A stretch of 64,000 nucleotides of DNA from Pollutimonas sp. M17 (GTDB taxonomy: Bacteria; Pseudomonadota; Gammaproteobacteria; Burkholderiales; Burkholderiaceae_B): assembly GCF_025836975.1 (NCBI RefSeq), contig NZ_CP107548.1:2108001-2172000 (forward strand), written 5' to 3'. Below are positions 10,289-22,123 of the stretch, piece by piece. The notes below the pieces were generated by a model. That model did no database searches and was not told the DNA's origin. It saw nothing but the letters and a program-made list of their open reading frames with translations. A program made the translations under genes and the position numbers. Every line of letters begins with the position of its first letter. Position 1 is the first letter of the stretch.

Positions 10289-11128
10289 TTACTTGCCGCT
10301 TGCCTGCTGGTACAGAGGCATGACCTTGTTTGCCGCCTCGGTCAGGTCGGCCGAACGGCTGGATGCCGAGGGATGGGTGGACAGGAATTCCGGCGGCGCG
10401 CTGCCCTGGCTGAGCGCGCCCATCTTTTGCCACAAGGTGACCGCCGCGCGCGGGTCGTAACCCGCCCTTGCGGCAAGCTCGACGCCGATGCGGTCGGCCT
10501 CGGCCTCGTGCGTGCGGCTGTTGGGCAAGGTGAACATGACTTCGCTCAAAGCGCTGCCCAGATCGGCCGTGGCGCCGGCGCCGGTCACCGCCGACAGCAC
10601 GGACAGCCCCATGTTCGTGACCATCTGCTGGGACACCTGTTCGCGCGCATGCTCGCGCAGGGCATGCGCCATTTCATGGCCGATGACCGCCGCCAGCTCG
10701 GCGTCGGTGGGCTTGACCTGATTGATCAGGCCGGTGTAGACGGCGATTTTCCCGCCCGGCATGCACCAGGCGTTGACGTCGTCGGAGTTGAGGACGTGCA
10801 CTTCCCATTTCCAGTTGGCCGCGTCCGGACGGAATACGCCGACCTGCCTGATCAGTTTCTGGGATATGGCTTTGACGCGCGCGGTTTGCGCGGCGTTGGT
10901 GTCCACGGCTCCTTGGGAGCGCGCCTGGGAAATCAGGCTGCTGTATTGCTGGGCGGCTTCCTGTTCCAGCGCCGCCTCGGAAACCATGCTGGACATGTAT
11001 TGTTTACGCTCGACGCCTACCGTGCCCGTATCGGTGGTTTGAACCGCTGCGCAGGCGCCCAGCAGGGTCAGGGCCGACGCCGCTCCGGCTGCGGCGATGC
11101 CGCGTAGGGTTGAAGTTTTTTTCTTCAT
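10289..11128 (-). CDS. M48 family zinc metalloprotease lipoprotein
   Basis: The protein has 279 residues. A lipoprotein signal ends at LLGAC (Cys about 26), so it is exported and lipid-anchored. The zinc site is GHEMAHALREHA (HExxH) with the third ligand in the later HEAEADRIG motif. Family members such as LoiP and YcaL clean up misfolded outer-membrane proteins. The gene follows aroC with a 30-base gap on the same strand and converges on ridA. Confidence 0.9.
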   Translation of the reverse strand: MKKKTSTLRGIAAAGAASALTLLGACAAVQTTDTGTVGVERKQYMSSMVSEAALEQEAAQQYSSLISQARSQGAVDTNAAQTARVKAISQKLIRQVGVFRPDAANWKWEVHVLNSDDVNAWCMPGGKIAVYTGLINQVKPTDAELAAVIGHEMAHALREHAREQVSQQMVTNMGLSVLSAVTGAGATADLGSALSEVMFTLPNSRTHEAEADRIGVELAARAGYDPRAAVTLWQKMGALSQGSAPPEFLSTHPSASSRSADLTEAANKVMPLYQQASGK

Positions 11129-11158
11129 GGCAGTAAAGCTCCTTTCAGGCGACTAGAT

Positions 11159-12220
11159 TCATTTCCCGCATTGCGCGCGATGCCGCAAGGCATGATCCAT
11201 CAGCACAATGGCCAGCAGAGCCTCGGCGATGGGCGTCGCGCGTATGCCTACGCAAGGATCGTGCCGTCCCAATGTCTGCACCGAAACGGGTTCGCCGGCG
11301 CGATTGATGGAACGGCGCTCGACGCGGATGCTGGACGTGGGCTTGATGGCGATGGACACGGTGATGGCCTGGCCCGACGAGATGCCGCCCAGCACGCCGC
11401 CCGCGTGGTTGGACAGGAAGCCCTCGGGCGTGATTTCGTCGCCGTGCTCGGACCCGCGCTGCGCAATGCAGTCGAAGCCCGCGCCTATGGATACTCCCTT
11501 TACCGCGTTCAAGCCCATCATGACGTGCGCGATGTCGGCATCCAGGCGATCGTAAAGGGGTTCGCCCCAGCCCGCCGGCGGGTTTTCCGCCACGACCTCG
11601 ATGCGGGCGCCGATGGAATCGCCGTCGCGCCGCAGTTGATCCATATAGGCTTCGAGTTCGGGAACGATGCCGGCATTGGGCGCATAGAAGGGATTGTTCG
11701 GAACCTCGTCCCAGGACTGGAAGGGTATGGGTATCGGCCCCAGCTGGCTCATGTAGCCGCGCACCTTGATGCCATGATTCTGCGCCAGCCATTTCTTGGC
11801 GATGGCGCCCGCCGCCACACTGGGCGCGGTCAGGCGCGCCGAAGAGCGCCCGCCGCCGCGCGGGTCGCGTTCGCCGAACTTGCGCCAGTAGGTGAAGTCG
11901 GCGTGGCCGGGACGGAAGGTATCGGCGATGTTGCTGTAGTCCTTGCTGCGCGCATCGGTGTTGCGGATAAGCAGCGCAATCGGCGTGCCGGTGGTCACTC
12001 CCTGATAGACGCCGGACAGGATTTCCACCTGGTCGGCCTCCTGGCGCTGGGTTACGTGGCGCGACGTCCCGGGCCGGCGTCTGTCCAGGTCGAACTGGAT
12101 GTCGGCTTCGGAGAGCTCCAGGCCGGGCGGACAGCCATCCACCACGGCGCCTATGGCCGGGCCATGCGATTCGCCGAAGTTGGTCACGCAGAATAATTTG
12201 CCTAGAGTGTTGCCGGACAT
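11159..12220 (-). CDS. aroC: Chorismate synthase
   Basis: The enzyme has 353 residues and converts 5-enolpyruvylshikimate 3-phosphate to chorismate using reduced FMN, the last step of the shikimate pathway. The N-terminus [20 protein letters not shown], the segment [20 protein letters not shown] and RGGGRSSAR are family signatures. Length is normal for the bacterial enzyme. The 139 bases upstream hold its promoter. Confidence 0.97.
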   Translation of the reverse strand: MSGNTLGKLFCVTNFGESHGPAIGAVVDGCPPGLELSEADIQFDLDRRRPGTSRHVTQRQEADQVEILSGVYQGVTTGTPIALLIRNTDARSKDYSNIADTFRPGHADFTYWRKFGERDPRGGGRSSARLTAPSVAAGAIAKKWLAQNHGIKVRGYMSQLGPIPIPFQSWDEVPNNPFYAPNAGIVPELEAYMDQLRRDGDSIGARIEVVAENPPAGWGEPLYDRLDADIAHVMMGLNAVKGVSIGAGFDCIAQRGSEHGDEITPEGFLSNHAGGVLGGISSGQAITVSIAIKPTSSIRVERRSINRAGEPVSVQTLGRHDPCVGIRATPIAEALLAIVLMDHALRHRAQCGK

Positions 12221-12359
12221 AGTTTTTATTTAAGGTTGAATTGAAAGAATACGCGATAAACCGGATGGCGGCATGCATCGCTGCCGCGTCCGCAGCCATG
12301 ATTCTATTAAAGATTGTGAACCGATGATCCGCCGGCCCCGCGTCGGGGCGCAGCCGGTC

Positions 12360-13835
12360 TCATGACGAGCAACTGACCTCCAGCCGCCCCGCCCACTCCG
12401 GCGGAACCGCGGCATAGGCCTCATGACCGGGCTGTTCGGTATAAGGGTCGCGCAAGAGCTTGAGCAAGGTGTCGATCTCGCCGACATCGCCTTGCGCGGC
12501 GGCCCGTATCGCGCCTTCGGCCAGGTGATTGCGCAATACATACAGGGGATTGCTGCGATTCATCTGCTCGATGCGTTCCGGGTCCGGCCGTTGTTCTTGC
12601 GCCAGGCGTTGCACATAGCGGTCCAGCCATGCGCCGGCCGCGTCCCGGTCGTGAAAACGCTGGAAAAACTGAGCGCTGTCCAGCGGCGCCTGGGCCAGGG
12701 ACCGGAAGCTGAGCGTGAAGTCGGCCTTTTGCGTATGCAGCAGGCGCCACCAGTCGTCCAGCAAATCATCGTCGCCATCGGTCCAGGCCAGAAGGCCCAG
12801 CTTTCTACAAAGGTTGTTGCGATAGGCCTGCAAGAAGGCGGGCTCGAACTCCTGCAACTGCTCTTTCAGCGCATCGGCCTCGACGCCCAGGCCCAGCAAG
12901 GCGCTGGCCAGGCGGTAGAGATTCCAGTTGGCCACCGAGGGCTGCGCGTTCCAGGCGTAGCGCCCCTGGCTGTCGCTATGGTTGCACACATGGTCCACCT
13001 GGAAGGCGTCCATGAAGCCGTAGGGGCCGTAATCCAGCGTCAGTCCAAGTATGGACATATTGTCGGTATTCATGACGCCGTGGCAAAAGCCCGCGGTCTG
13101 CCAATCGGCAAGCAGGCGGGCCGTGCGGACGGTGACGGCGCGCAGGAAACGCAGCGCCACCCGGGCCTGCGTGGCGGGAGCGCCGTCGACGGCGTCGCGG
13201 CATTCGGGGTAGTGGCGGTCGACCACATAGTCGAGCAAGGCGCCCAGGTTTTCCGGCGAAGAAGACCAATGCTCGAACGAGCCGAAACGCACGAAGCTGG
13301 GCGAAACCCGCGTCACGATGGCGGCGGTCTCGACGGTTTCACGATAGACCGGATCGTTGGACACGACCAGCGCCAGCGCCCGGGTCGTTGCAATGCCCAG
13401 GCCGGCCATGGCTTCGCTGGCCAGATACTCGCGGACGGAGGAACGCAGTACCGCGCGCCCGTCGCCCATGCGCGAGTAAGGGGTTCGCCCCGATCCCTTC
13501 AACTGCAACTCCCAGCGCCCTGAAGGACTGACGACCTCGCCCAGCAGATGCGCCCTGCCATCGCCCAGCTGGCCCGCCCAGATCCCGAACTGGTGGCCGC
13601 TATACACGGCGGCCAGGGTCTGGCCGCCCGGCAGCGGCTGGTTGCCGGCTACCACATCGAGGAAATCGGGCTTGGCCAATGCCGCCGGCGAAAGATCGAG
13701 CAGCGCCGCGACTTCGGGGTTGGCATGCAGCAAGCGGGGTTCGGTCAGCGGCTGCGGCGACAAGCGTGTATAGAAAGACGGAGGAAGGTTGGCAAAGGAG
13801 TTCTCGACCCTGACGTTCTGGATGGATTCTTTCAT
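12360..13835 (-). CDS. selO: SelO family protein adenylyltransferase (YdiU)
   Basis: This is a 491-residue pseudokinase-fold enzyme that transfers AMP to Ser/Thr/Tyr of target proteins. The segments GSGRTPYSRMGDGRAVLRSS and HGVMNTDNMSILGLTLDYG carry the nucleotide- and metal-binding residues (Asn and Asp of NTDN/LDYG). The C-terminus ends in SCSS; this penultimate-region Cys replaces the selenocysteine of the eukaryotic protein. Its ATG overlaps the DUF2069 stop as ATGA (13832-13835), so the two form an operon. Confidence 0.94.
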   Translation of the reverse strand: MKESIQNVRVENSFANLPPSFYTRLSPQPLTEPRLLHANPEVAALLDLSPAALAKPDFLDVVAGNQPLPGGQTLAAVYSGHQFGIWAGQLGDGRAHLLGEVVSPSGRWELQLKGSGRTPYSRMGDGRAVLRSSVREYLASEAMAGLGIATTRALALVVSNDPVYRETVETAAIVTRVSPSFVRFGSFEHWSSSPENLGALLDYVVDRHYPECRDAVDGAPATQARVALRFLRAVTVRTARLLADWQTAGFCHGVMNTDNMSILGLTLDYGPYGFMDAFQVDHVCNHSDSQGRYAWNAQPSVANWNLYRLASALLGLGVEADALKEQLQEFEPAFLQAYRNNLCRKLGLLAWTDGDDDLLDDWWRLLHTQKADFTLSFRSLAQAPLDSAQFFQRFHDRDAAGAWLDRYVQRLAQEQRPDPERIEQMNRSNPLYVLRNHLAEGAIRAAAQGDVGEIDTLLKLLRDPYTEQPGHEAYAAVPPEWAGRLEVSCSS

Positions 13836-14227
13836 GAGGCCGCCCCCGCCTTGTCCCGCGCCGCAGTCTGCTTGGCGGCCCGTTTAGCCGGCCCCAGGTA
13901 GCACACCGCGCACAGATAGAACGCCAGCGAAAAAACGATTTCCAGCCCGCCCATCACCGCCGACATGGGCGACGGATCGGACCATGCGCGGACCACGCCC
14001 TCCATGAAATAAAGCAGGATCAGCATGGCCGCCCATTGCAGGGTATACAGACGCCCCTTGAGCACGCCGCGCAAAGGCAGCAGCAAGGGCAAGGCCTTCA
14101 GGGCCAGCAAGGAGCCGCCGGGGCGCAAAGGAGCCAGTTTCAGTTCCCAGAGCAGGCACAAGGCAATGAGCGCGATCAGCGACACGGAGGCACCATGGCG
14201 CAGTACGGGATTAAGTTGCGTAGTCAT
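13832..14227 (-). CDS. DUF2069 family inner-membrane protein
   Basis: This small membrane protein has 131 residues and four predicted membrane segments (for example VSLIALIALCLLWEL and LQWAAMLILLYFMEGV). It matches the DUF2069 family, whose function is unknown. The start at 14227 (MTTQLNPVL) is chosen over an open frame that runs past the divergent yihY start. It is translationally coupled to selO. Confidence 0.85.
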   Translation of the reverse strand: MTTQLNPVLRHGASVSLIALIALCLLWELKLAPLRPGGSLLALKALPLLLPLRGVLKGRLYTLQWAAMLILLYFMEGVVRAWSDPSPMSAVMGGLEIVFSLAFYLCAVCYLGPAKRAAKQTAARDKAGAAS

Positions 14228-14302
14228 GCTGGTATTATGACCCGAAAGAGGCACTCGCTGCCTAATGGGCGCCCATGAACGGAAAGGTTTTTTATCGTAA
14301 TC

Positions 14303-15721
14303 ATGCCTACGACAAACGATAGTCCCGACACGGCAAACGCGGTTTCCGGCCCGTCCGCCGGCCCCGGCCCGGCACCGGTCGAGGAGCCCAGGCTGGAAGC
14401 GGGCGAAACCCCGCAAACGGGCTTGTCCAACGCCGGCAAGATCGTCCGCTACGCGCTGCAGCGCGCCGGCGAAAAGAAACTCACCCAGGTCGCTTCCAGC
14501 CTGACCTTCACCACGGTCCTGGCCATCGTGCCGCTGCTGGCCGTGGTGCTGTCCCTATTCACCGCCTTTCCTCTGTTTGCCGAGTTCCGGGTCGCGCTGG
14601 AACACTTCCTGACCAGCAGCCTGATGCCGCCGGCGGTGTCCGACAACGTCATGCTCTACCTGAATCAGTTCGCCGCCAAAGCCTCGGGGCTGACGGCCGT
14701 GGGCAGCTTGTTTCTGATCGTGACCTCGGTCATGCTGATCATGACCATAGACGAAGCCTTCAACGACATCTGGCAGGTGGAACGGCAGCGGCCATTCAGG
14801 CAACGCATTCTGGTGTATTGGGCGATCATTTCCCTGGGCCCCATCCTGACCGGCGCCAGCCTGTGGGCCACCTCCATCCTGGCGCGCGAGTCCATAGGCA
14901 ATATCGCCGAACTGCCCACCGCCGTCGGATTCGCCCTGTCCTTCGTGCCGCTGCTGGCCACCGGGCTGGGCTTCACGGCCCTGTTCGTGGGCGTCCCGAA
15001 CCGGCGCGTGCTGTGGAAGGACGCGCTGATAGGCGGCCTGGGCACCGCCATCGTGCTTGAGATCATGCGCGTGGGCTTCGCCTATTACCTGACACGCTTC
15101 CCCTCCTACACCGTCATCTACGGCGCCTTCGCCACCCTGCCCATCTTCCTGCTCTGGATCTACCTGTCCTGGCTGGCCATACTGCTGGGCGCCACGGTGG
15201 CGGCGACACTGCCCGCCTTGCGCCAGCGGCGCTGGGCCCTGCAGCATTACCGGGGCGCCCCCTTCGTGGATGCCTTGCGTGTGCTGCGCGTATTGTGGGA
15301 CGCCCAAAGCACGCTGCCGGCCGGGCGCAGCATGCGCTTTCTGTGCGCCCACCTGCAGCTGCACCAGGATGAGCTTTCCAGCGTGCTCGGGGCGCTCAAG
15401 CGGCTGGGTTATGCGGTCAACACCGAGAACGGCGACGCCGACCAGTGGGTGCTGGCCTGCGACCAGCGCGAGGCGACCATAGGCCCGCTCATCGACGAAC
15501 TGCTGCTGGACCGCGAACAGCCCGGACTTGCCATGGAGCCCTTACTTCTTGACGCGATTTCCGTCTCTTTGACACAAGCTCCGCGACGGCTGGCGGACCT
15601 GTTCGACGACCCCGGCTCGCGAGGCGGCGAAATACTACCGGAAAGCGCCCATATGGTGCAAAATACCCCTATCGCGGAGCATAGAAACACCCAGGAGAAG
15701 AATCATGCTGAAAGTCAGTGA
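14303..15721 (+). CDS. YihY/virulence factor BrkB family inner-membrane protein
   Basis: The protein has 472 residues. Residues about 50-310 are the YihY/BrkB domain with six membrane segments and the typical early KLTQVASSLTFTTVLAIVPL. The C-terminal part, about 310-430, is a cytoplasmic winged-helix-like region. The old name RNase BN for this family was a misassignment; the true role is unclear. The last 17 bases overlap the following CBS gene, so the two are coupled. Confidence 0.9.
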   Translation: MPTTNDSPDTANAVSGPSAGPGPAPVEEPRLEAGETPQTGLSNAGKIVRYALQRAGEKKLTQVASSLTFTTVLAIVPLLAVVLSLFTAFPLFAEFRVALEHFLTSSLMPPAVSDNVMLYLNQFAAKASGLTAVGSLFLIVTSVMLIMTIDEAFNDIWQVERQRPFRQRILVYWAIISLGPILTGASLWATSILARESIGNIAELPTAVGFALSFVPLLATGLGFTALFVGVPNRRVLWKDALIGGLGTAIVLEIMRVGFAYYLTRFPSYTVIYGAFATLPIFLLWIYLSWLAILLGATVAATLPALRQRRWALQHYRGAPFVDALRVLRVLWDAQSTLPAGRSMRFLCAHLQLHQDELSSVLGALKRLGYAVNTENGDADQWVLACDQREATIGPLIDELLLDREQPGLAMEPLLLDAISVSLTQAPRRLADLFDDPGSRGGEILPESAHMVQNTPIAEHRNTQEKNHAESQ

Positions 15722-16166
15722 AATCCTACGCGTGAAGGGGCACACGCTGTACACTGCCACACCCGACATGCCTATTTTGCAGGCGCTGCAAACCATGAGC
15801 GAACAGGACATCGGTTCGTTGGTCATCATGGACCATGGCGAACTTGCCGGCATGCTGACCTTCCGCGAAATCATCCGCCACCTGCACGACAATCAGGGCA
15901 TGACCGGCTCCAACACCGTGCGCAGCATCATGGACGACGCCCCCGTCAGCGTGTCGCCCAACACCGGCTTCGAAGAAGTGCAGCGCCTGATGCTTGAAAA
16001 GCACGCGCGCTACATGCCCGTCATGGACGGCCCCACGCTCATGGGCGTCATTTCCTTCTACGACATGGCGCAGGCCATCGTGGCCGCCCAGCAGTTCGAG
16101 AACAACATGCTCAAGGCCTATATCCGCGACTGGCCCACCGACTCCGAAGAAGCCGCCAGTTCTTAA
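15705..16166 (+). CDS. CBS-domain protein
   Basis: The protein has 153 residues and consists of two CBS motifs (about 10-65 and 75-130), which usually bind adenosyl nucleotides as a sensor module. A strong AGGAG lies 7 bases before the ATG, inside the end of yihY. No catalytic domain is attached. It may regulate a partner, possibly the membrane protein encoded upstream; this is inference. Confidence 0.9.
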   Translation: MLKVSEILRVKGHTLYTATPDMPILQALQTMSEQDIGSLVIMDHGELAGMLTFREIIRHLHDNQGMTGSNTVRSIMDDAPVSVSPNTGFEEVQRLMLEKHARYMPVMDGPTLMGVISFYDMAQAIVAAQQFENNMLKAYIRDWPTDSEEAASS

Positions 16167-16171
16167 CGCCG

Positions 16172-17188
16172 CTAGGCCGCGTCGCCGCTGCGCAAGGCCA
16201 GGTCGGACCAGGCCTGCTCGATCAATCGCGCGTCGTTCCGGTTGAGCAAGGCCGGATCCGACAGGCTGCGGCGCCAGTGCCGCGCGCCCGCCCGGCCGCT
16301 CATCCAGCCCAGCATCGAACGCGCAATCATGCGCAAGGGCACGCCTTTTTCGATTTCGCGCTCGGCGTAGCGTGCCATGGCATGGACCACCTGGGCGGGT
16401 TCGGGCAAGAGCAGCTCTGGGTGCAGCCTGCGGCTGATGTCCGCCAGCACGCCGGGATTGTGCCAGGCCGCCCTGCCCAGCATCACCCCGTCGAACTCCC
16501 GCATGAGGTCCATGGCCTGATCCGTCCCGGTAATGCCGCCGTTGAGCACGAAGACACAATCCGGGAAATCGGCTTTCAGCCGTGCTGCGGCAGCGTAGCG
16601 CAATGGCGGCTTTTCGCGATTGTCCTTGGGCGACAGGCCCTTGAGCACCGCGTTGCGCGCATGCACGACGAATACGCGGCAACCCGTGTCATGGATCTTG
16701 CCGACGAAATCGCGAACGAAATCGTAGGATTCGTCGTAGTCCAGGCCCAGCCTGTGCTTGACGGTCACCGGTATGTCGACCGCGTCTTGCATGGCCTTGA
16801 TGCAATCGGCCACCAGGTCCGGCTCAGCCATCAGGCAGGCGCCGAAGGCGCCGCGCTGCACACGCTCGGACGGGCAGCCGCAATTCAGGTTGATCTCGTT
16901 ATAGCCCCATTGCCGGCCCAGGCGCGCCGAGTCGGCCAGCGCCTGCGGTTCGCTGCCGCCCAATTGCAGGGCCACCGGCTCTTCGGCCGAATCGAAATCC
17001 AGATGGCGCGCCACGTTTCCGTGCATCAGCGCGCCCGTCGTGATCATTTCGGTGTAAAGCCGGGCGCGGGGCGCCAGCAGGCGATGAAAATAGCGGCAAT
17101 GCCGGTCGGTGACGTCTATCATTGGCGCCACGCAAAGGCGCCAATCGGATGCGGACGCCAAGTCTTGATTCAGGGTCACGTTAAGCAA
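16172..17188 (-). CDS. dusA: tRNA-dihydrouridine(20/20a) synthase
   Basis: This 338-residue FMN enzyme reduces uridine 20/20a in the tRNA D-loop. It begins with [21 protein letters not shown], has the catalytic Cys in [19 protein letters not shown], and the DusA-type [17 protein letters not shown] segment. Length fits DusA. It ends 5 bases from the convergent CBS gene, leaving no room for a separate terminator. Confidence 0.95.
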   Translation of the reverse strand: MLNVTLNQDLASASDWRLCVAPMIDVTDRHCRYFHRLLAPRARLYTEMITTGALMHGNVARHLDFDSAEEPVALQLGGSEPQALADSARLGRQWGYNEINLNCGCPSERVQRGAFGACLMAEPDLVADCIKAMQDAVDIPVTVKHRLGLDYDESYDFVRDFVGKIHDTGCRVFVVHARNAVLKGLSPKDNREKPPLRYAAAARLKADFPDCVFVLNGGITGTDQAMDLMREFDGVMLGRAAWHNPGVLADISRRLHPELLLPEPAQVVHAMARYAEREIEKGVPLRMIARSMLGWMSGRAGARHWRRSLSDPALLNRNDARLIEQAWSDLALRSGDAA

Positions 17189-17226
17189 TTCAAATAAATG
17201 TAGCGGTGCGCGGAAAGGAGCCTATT

Positions 17227-19236
17227 TTAAACGTGGCCGGGAAAGACCTCGTCATCGCGCAGGCTCCACAAGCGCAGGCCCATGTGGACTTCCAGCATTC
17301 TTCCGGGTTCACGCCATCGTCCCAGCAAGGCATCGACGGCTTCCAGCCGCTGGCGGAAGGTATTGATGTGCACATCCAGCGTCGCCGCGGCCGCCCGGGC
17401 GTTATGGCCTTGATCGAGGTAGGCCAGCAGCGTCCTGGCCAGCTCGACCTTCCTGGGCCCGCCATCCCGATACAGCCCGCCCAGGGCCGAACGCAGGAAA
17501 GCATCGATGCCCTGCTCGGTCGCCTCGTCGAACAGGGACGAATAAAGAAGCAGATCACGTTCGTGAAAAACGGCCGTGCTTCGCCCCAGGACGTTCAGGA
17601 AACGCAGGCATCGGCCCGCATTCTGAAACGCCTGCGCAAGCTCCGAGGGCATGGCGACACTTTCGGAAACCACAACGGTGAACTCGCCCTTATAGCCGCT
17701 GAAGCACGACGCAAGCCCGGCCTGCAAAGCGCCGAGGGCGTGATCATTGACCAGGGCGACCACGTGGTCGCCCGCCTCGCCGAACAGGGTTCCGGATGCG
17801 TCCAGCCGCGCCCGCAATTGCCTGACCACATAGGCGCTGCGCTCGGGCCGGGTCTGGATCAGCGCCAGTCGCGTGGCTTGCGACAGGTCCAGCCCATACG
17901 CCGCCGCCTGCCGCGCCAGCTTCTCCAGGCTGCCCTGCGGACGATGGATCAAGCCATGCAGGACGACGGGGACATCGGAAAGAATGGAATAGCTGCGTTG
18001 CTCCTTGAGCAGCAGCACCACGCCGGTCACCATGGCGCCGCGCTCGAAAATACGCACCGCCATGTCGTTCAGCGCCGACTCCGTGTGGATGACCAGCCCG
18101 CCCAGCAAGCCTTTGCCGCCGACCACCGCGCAAACCCGGCATACATGCGAGGGCAGCGCAAAAGCCGTGACCGATCGCCCCAGCCGGCGGCTTTCGTCGA
18201 GGGCGGCATGGATCTTGTCGTCGGCCCAGTATTTATCGTGAGGGCCGGCGGCGGGCGCCGCGAAACCCAGCGCGTCCCGGGCCGACGCGCAGATCTGGCT
18301 GCCGCCCTCGTCGCGGACGACGACGTGCCCGCCCAGGCGATGGCTCACCATCAGGCAGATCTCCGGCAAGTCTCCGCCGCGCGCCACCAGGGACGTCAGC
18401 TGTTCATGCGCCTCGGCCGCGGCGCGGGTGTCGGCGGTCTGGCGGCTGAGCAAGGCATTGGTCGTGCTGGCCTGGCGCAGCGCCTTCTGGGCCTGCTCGA
18501 ACAGACGCGCATTGCCGATGGCCACCGAGGCATGCGCCGCCAGCGTGGACAGAATGGACATCTCCCAGGCCACGTACGACCGGACATAGCGATCGCCCAC
18601 GAACAGTACACCCACCACTTTCTCGCCCTCCAGCAAGGGCACGCCCAGGATGGACTTGATGTTTTCATCGAGCATGGCCGAATCGATGAAGCCGGTATGG
18701 ACGAACCGTTCATCGGCGCCGTAGTCGGACGAGGAATACGGCGCGCGATTGCGCGCCACGAAACCGCAGACGCCGACCTCCAGCCCTATCCGGATCCGCC
18801 TGAACTGCTCCGAGAAGGCGCCGTCCGTCGCCCGCACATAGAAGTCGCACTTTTCGTCATCGTAGATCGACAGATAGCCCACGTCGCAGCCCACCAGCTT
18901 GCGGGCGCGCTGCACGATGGCCTGCAACACCTTGTCCAGGTCCGTGATGGCGGTAAGGTCCTGTGCCGTCTCGATCACCGCCAGCAGCCCGCGTTCGCGC
19001 AGTTGGTGCTGATCCATCCTTTCCTTGATGGTGACGCCCATCTCGATGCTCTGGATCAATCGGGTTTTCTCGGGACCGTCGGGCAGGAGCCGCGCCTTGT
19101 CCAGCAAGCCGGCCAATTCCTGCCGGCTGGCATCCCGGTGCAGCAGGCGGACGATGTCGGCCTCGACCGGCGTAGCGGGCAAGGCCTGCGCGGCAGGCCG
19201 GGCCATGCCGTCGCGTTCAACGCTGGAATAAGCCAT
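17227..19236 (-). CDS. GAF-domain PucR/CdaR-type transcriptional regulator
   Basis: The protein has 669 residues. A GAF sensor domain spans about 85-235 ([19 protein letters not shown] to [20 protein letters not shown]). A middle region of about 250-540 follows, and a PucR-type C-terminal helix-turn-helix lies near 600-660 ([19 protein letters not shown], then [20 protein letters not shown]). It is divergent from the HMG-CoA reductase gene across a 147-base spacer with a perfect palindrome, so it probably controls that gene. The ligand seen by the GAF domain is unknown. Confidence 0.88.
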   Translation of the reverse strand: MAYSSVERDGMARPAAQALPATPVEADIVRLLHRDASRQELAGLLDKARLLPDGPEKTRLIQSIEMGVTIKERMDQHQLRERGLLAVIETAQDLTAITDLDKVLQAIVQRARKLVGCDVGYLSIYDDEKCDFYVRATDGAFSEQFRRIRIGLEVGVCGFVARNRAPYSSSDYGADERFVHTGFIDSAMLDENIKSILGVPLLEGEKVVGVLFVGDRYVRSYVAWEMSILSTLAAHASVAIGNARLFEQAQKALRQASTTNALLSRQTADTRAAAEAHEQLTSLVARGGDLPEICLMVSHRLGGHVVVRDEGGSQICASARDALGFAAPAAGPHDKYWADDKIHAALDESRRLGRSVTAFALPSHVCRVCAVVGGKGLLGGLVIHTESALNDMAVRIFERGAMVTGVVLLLKEQRSYSILSDVPVVLHGLIHRPQGSLEKLARQAAAYGLDLSQATRLALIQTRPERSAYVVRQLRARLDASGTLFGEAGDHVVALVNDHALGALQAGLASCFSGYKGEFTVVVSESVAMPSELAQAFQNAGRCLRFLNVLGRSTAVFHERDLLLYSSLFDEATEQGIDAFLRSALGGLYRDGGPRKVELARTLLAYLDQGHNARAAAATLDVHINTFRQRLEAVDALLGRWREPGRMLEVHMGLRLWSLRDDEVFPGHV

Positions 19237-19273
19237 TCCGCCGTATCCTGGAAAGAGCAGGCTCAGCCATGCT

Positions 19274-19298
19274 CACATAAAAAATGTATTTTTATGTG
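19274..19298. promoter_or_regulatory. Palindromic operator candidate between the PucR-type regulator and mvaA
   Basis: Perfect 10-base arms CACATAAAAA and TTTTTATGTG surround a 5-base centre. It sits 37 bases before the regulator ATG and 85 before the mvaA ATG, in an AT-rich island. A TATACT resembling a -10 box for mvaA lies at 19333-19338. The site is the natural binding-site candidate for the adjacent regulator. Confidence 0.55.
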
Positions 19299-19383
19299 CA
19301 CTTATACCATGTGCTTGCGCGCCCAGGCTACCTATACTGATCCGCATTCAAACCTATTCCAAACCTTACAGAGACAACACAGA

Positions 19384-20676
<1,293 letters not shown>

Positions 20677-20793
20677 CCCGACGCGCGCGGCGGCAGGCAT
20701 TCACCAGGCAAGAAAGCAAGCAATTCACCGAAACAGGCATTCCAACCGGCAAGCAGACCGGCAACCATCCTACTGGAACAACGGAGACAAACC

Positions 20794-22002
20794 ATGAAAA
20801 AAGCATTGATCCACCTGAGCGCCCTGGCGCTGGCATTGGCCGGAGCCGTCGGCGGCGCCCAGGCGCAAGGCAGCCCCGACGTCGTGCGCATCGGATTCAT
20901 CACCGACATGTCGGGCCCCTACGCCGACACGGACGGCTCGGGCGGCCTGGAGGCCATCCGGATGGCCGTGCGGGACGCCGGCGGAAAGGTGCTGGGCAAG
21001 AAAATCGAGGTGCTGTCGGCCGACCACCAGAACAAGCCCGAGATCGCCGCCTCGCGATCGCGGGAATGGATAGACCAGCAAGGCATCACCCTGCTGATCG
21101 GCGGCGTCAATTCGGCCGCCGGCCTGGCCATGAACACCATCATCAACGAAAAGAAAATCCCCTACATCAATATCGGCGCCGCAACCGCCCGCCTGACCAA
21201 CGAGGACTGCACCCCTTACACCATCCACTACGAATACGACACCGTGGCTCTGGCCAAGGGCACGGGCTCGGCCGTGATCAAGCAAGGCGGAAAATCGTGG
21301 TTCTTCCTGGTTGCGGACTACGCCTTCGGCCACTCGCTTGAAGCCGACACCGCCGCGGTGGTGAAGAAAAACGGCGGCACCGTCGTCGGGTCGGTGCGCC
21401 ACCCGCCGTTCTCGCCGGACATGTCTTCGTACATACTGCAGGCCGCCGCGTCAGGAGCCCAGGTACTGGGTCTGGCCAATGCCGGCTCGGACACCATCAA
21501 CTCGATCAAGGCCGCCAACGACTTCGGCCTGGTCGACAAGATGAAGCTGGTCGGCCTGCTGATGACCATCAACGACATCCACGGCCTGGGCCTGCCCGTG
21601 GCCCAGAAGCTGCTGATGACGGACAGCTGGTACTGGGACATGAACGATGAAACCCGGAAGTTCTCGCAGCGCTTCTACGAGACCATGAAGAAGATGCCCA
21701 GCACGCACCAGGTCGCCGCCTACTCGGCCACGGCCACCTATCTCAAGGCGGTGGAAACGGTGAAGACCACCGACTCGGACAAGGTGATGGCCCAGCTGAA
21801 GAAGATGAAGATCGACGACGTCTACACCAAAGGCCATATACGGGCCGACGGGCGCTACATCCACGACATGTATCTGCTGCAGGTCAAGACGCCGGCCGAG
21901 TCCAAGAAGCCTTGGGACTACATGAAGATCGTCGCCACCATCCCCGGCGAGGAAGCCTTCACCTCGGTCGAGGATTCCAAATGCAGCCTGCTTAAAAAAT
22001 GA
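20794..22002 (+). CDS. ABC transporter substrate-binding protein, branched-chain amino acid (type I) family
   Basis: The periplasmic protein has 402 residues with a signal peptide ending GGAQAQ (cleavage near residue 25). It shows the family opening VRIGFITDMSGPYAD and the later INIGAATARLTNEDC. GGAGA lies before the ATG. No permease or ATPase gene adjoins it, so it must share a transporter encoded elsewhere. Its position 117 bases after mvaA suggests it may bind mevalonate or a related acid; that is inference. Confidence 0.9.
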   Translation: MKKALIHLSALALALAGAVGGAQAQGSPDVVRIGFITDMSGPYADTDGSGGLEAIRMAVRDAGGKVLGKKIEVLSADHQNKPEIAASRSREWIDQQGITLLIGGVNSAAGLAMNTIINEKKIPYINIGAATARLTNEDCTPYTIHYEYDTVALAKGTGSAVIKQGGKSWFFLVADYAFGHSLEADTAAVVKKNGGTVVGSVRHPPFSPDMSSYILQAAASGAQVLGLANAGSDTINSIKAANDFGLVDKMKLVGLLMTINDIHGLGLPVAQKLLMTDSWYWDMNDETRKFSQRFYETMKKMPSTHQVAAYSATATYLKAVETVKTTDSDKVMAQLKKMKIDDVYTKGHIRADGRYIHDMYLLQVKTPAESKKPWDYMKIVATIPGEEAFTSVEDSKCSLLKK

Positions 22003-22062
22003 AGCCATCGCCTTGAATGGCGCGCCCCGCCGCACGGGGCGCCAACCTGGACTAAAATCAGT

Positions 22063-22086
22063 GGCCCGGCTTTACGGGCCTTTTTT
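22063..22086 (+). terminator. Rho-independent terminator after the mvaA-binding protein operon
   Basis: GGCCCG-GCTTTA-CGGGCC is followed directly by six T. A second GC-rich hairpin without a T-run lies just before it (22022-22042, 8-base arms). It separates the mva region from thrB. Confidence 0.85.
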
Positions 22087-22123
22087 ATTTTTCCACGGTT
22101 TACACAAGCAGAGTCCGCAGCCT

